Below are positions 6,972-7,108 of a DNA stretch of 7,108 nt, one piece after another; within the stretch, counting starts at the first letter, position 1; each line of letters begins with the position of its first letter. The notes below the pieces were generated by a model that saw only the letters and a program-made list of their open reading frames with translations, was not told the origin of the DNA and made no database searches. The stretch is taken from NCBI GenBank assembly GCA_018432645.1, contig JAHDSP010000379.1, positions 1 through 7,108 of the forward strand, given 5' to 3'. Source of the stretch: Bacteroidales bacterium (GTDB lineage: Bacteria > Bacteroidota > Bacteroidia > Bacteroidales > DTU049). Both the position numbers and the translations under genes were made by a program.

Positions 6972-7108
6972 GAGGAAGCTTTGGGTAATTAGTACTGCTC
7001 GGCTAAACGCATTACTGCGATTACACCTGCAGCCTATCAACGTCATCGTCTCTAACGTCCCTCTAAGGAATCCTAATCTTGAAGTTGGCTTCGCACTTAT
7101 ATGCTTTC
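6972..7108 (-). rRNA. rrl: 23S ribosomal RNA, 3' end (partial)
   Basis: The minus strand enters at the right edge with GAAAGCATATAAGTGCGAAG. It continues through blocks typical of the 23S 3' domain: GACGATGACGTTGATAGGCT, GCAGGTGTAATCGCAGTAAT and GCCGAGCAGTACTAATTACC. Only the last 137 nt or so are in the window. The 3' boundary is set just after the AAGCTTCCTC segment and is uncertain by several bases. The order 23S-5S shows that the rRNA operon is transcribed leftward, towards the glycosyltransferase genes. Confidence 0.95.

Noticed and set aside
1..7108. CRISPR array, insertion sequence or tRNA gene
   Set aside because: I saw no regularly spaced direct repeats, no transposase or terminal inverted repeats, and no tRNA cloverleaf, including in the 23S-5S spacer.

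Overview
The window is very AT-rich (most intergenic DNA is almost pure A/T) and looks like chromosome from a Bacteroidota bacterium. The evidence is a PorP/SprF-family outer-membrane protein beside a GldJ-type lipoprotein, both parts of the type IX secretion system (T9SS) and gliding machinery found only in that phylum. Supporting signs are an exact TAnnTTTG promoter box, start codons without Shine-Dalgarno sequences, and a small lipoprotein that resembles the Bacteroidota DUF4296 family. All genes read with standard bacterial stops. I cannot name a genus.

Layout, left to right. (1) Positions 1-103 are probably the last codons of an unidentified plus-strand gene. (2) Positions 183-2789 form a self-contained transcription unit: promoter, porP/sprF-like gene, gldJ-like gene 27 bp later, then a strong hairpin terminator. 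(3) Positions 2861-6119 are a two-gene plus-strand unit. The first gene encodes a polytopic GT-C glycosyltransferase fused to C-terminal TPR repeats, as in eukaryotic TMTC O-mannosyltransferases. The second, 28 bp later, encodes a soluble GT4/GT-B-like glycosyltransferase. (4) Positions 6120-6382 are A/T-only-like DNA between converging genes with no detectable gene. (5) The minus strand from the right edge carries the 3' end of a 23S rRNA gene, a spacer, a 5S rRNA gene and a rho-independent terminator. A small lipoprotein gene starts only about 15-20 bp beyond that terminator.

How the genes may work together. PorP/SprF proteins and GldJ/GldK-type lipoproteins both act at the periplasmic side of the outer membrane in T9SS, so the first pair is functionally coherent. 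The next two genes look like a sugar-transfer pair, one using lipid-linked sugar at the membrane and one acting in the cytosol. They might glycosylate surface or secreted proteins, but this is inference from architecture and adjacency. Nothing in the window is a clear new defence or mobile system. The most interesting points are the TMTC-like GT-C/TPR fusion with its glycosyltransferase partner, the stand-alone porP-gldJ unit, and the lipoprotein gene packed against the rRNA terminator.
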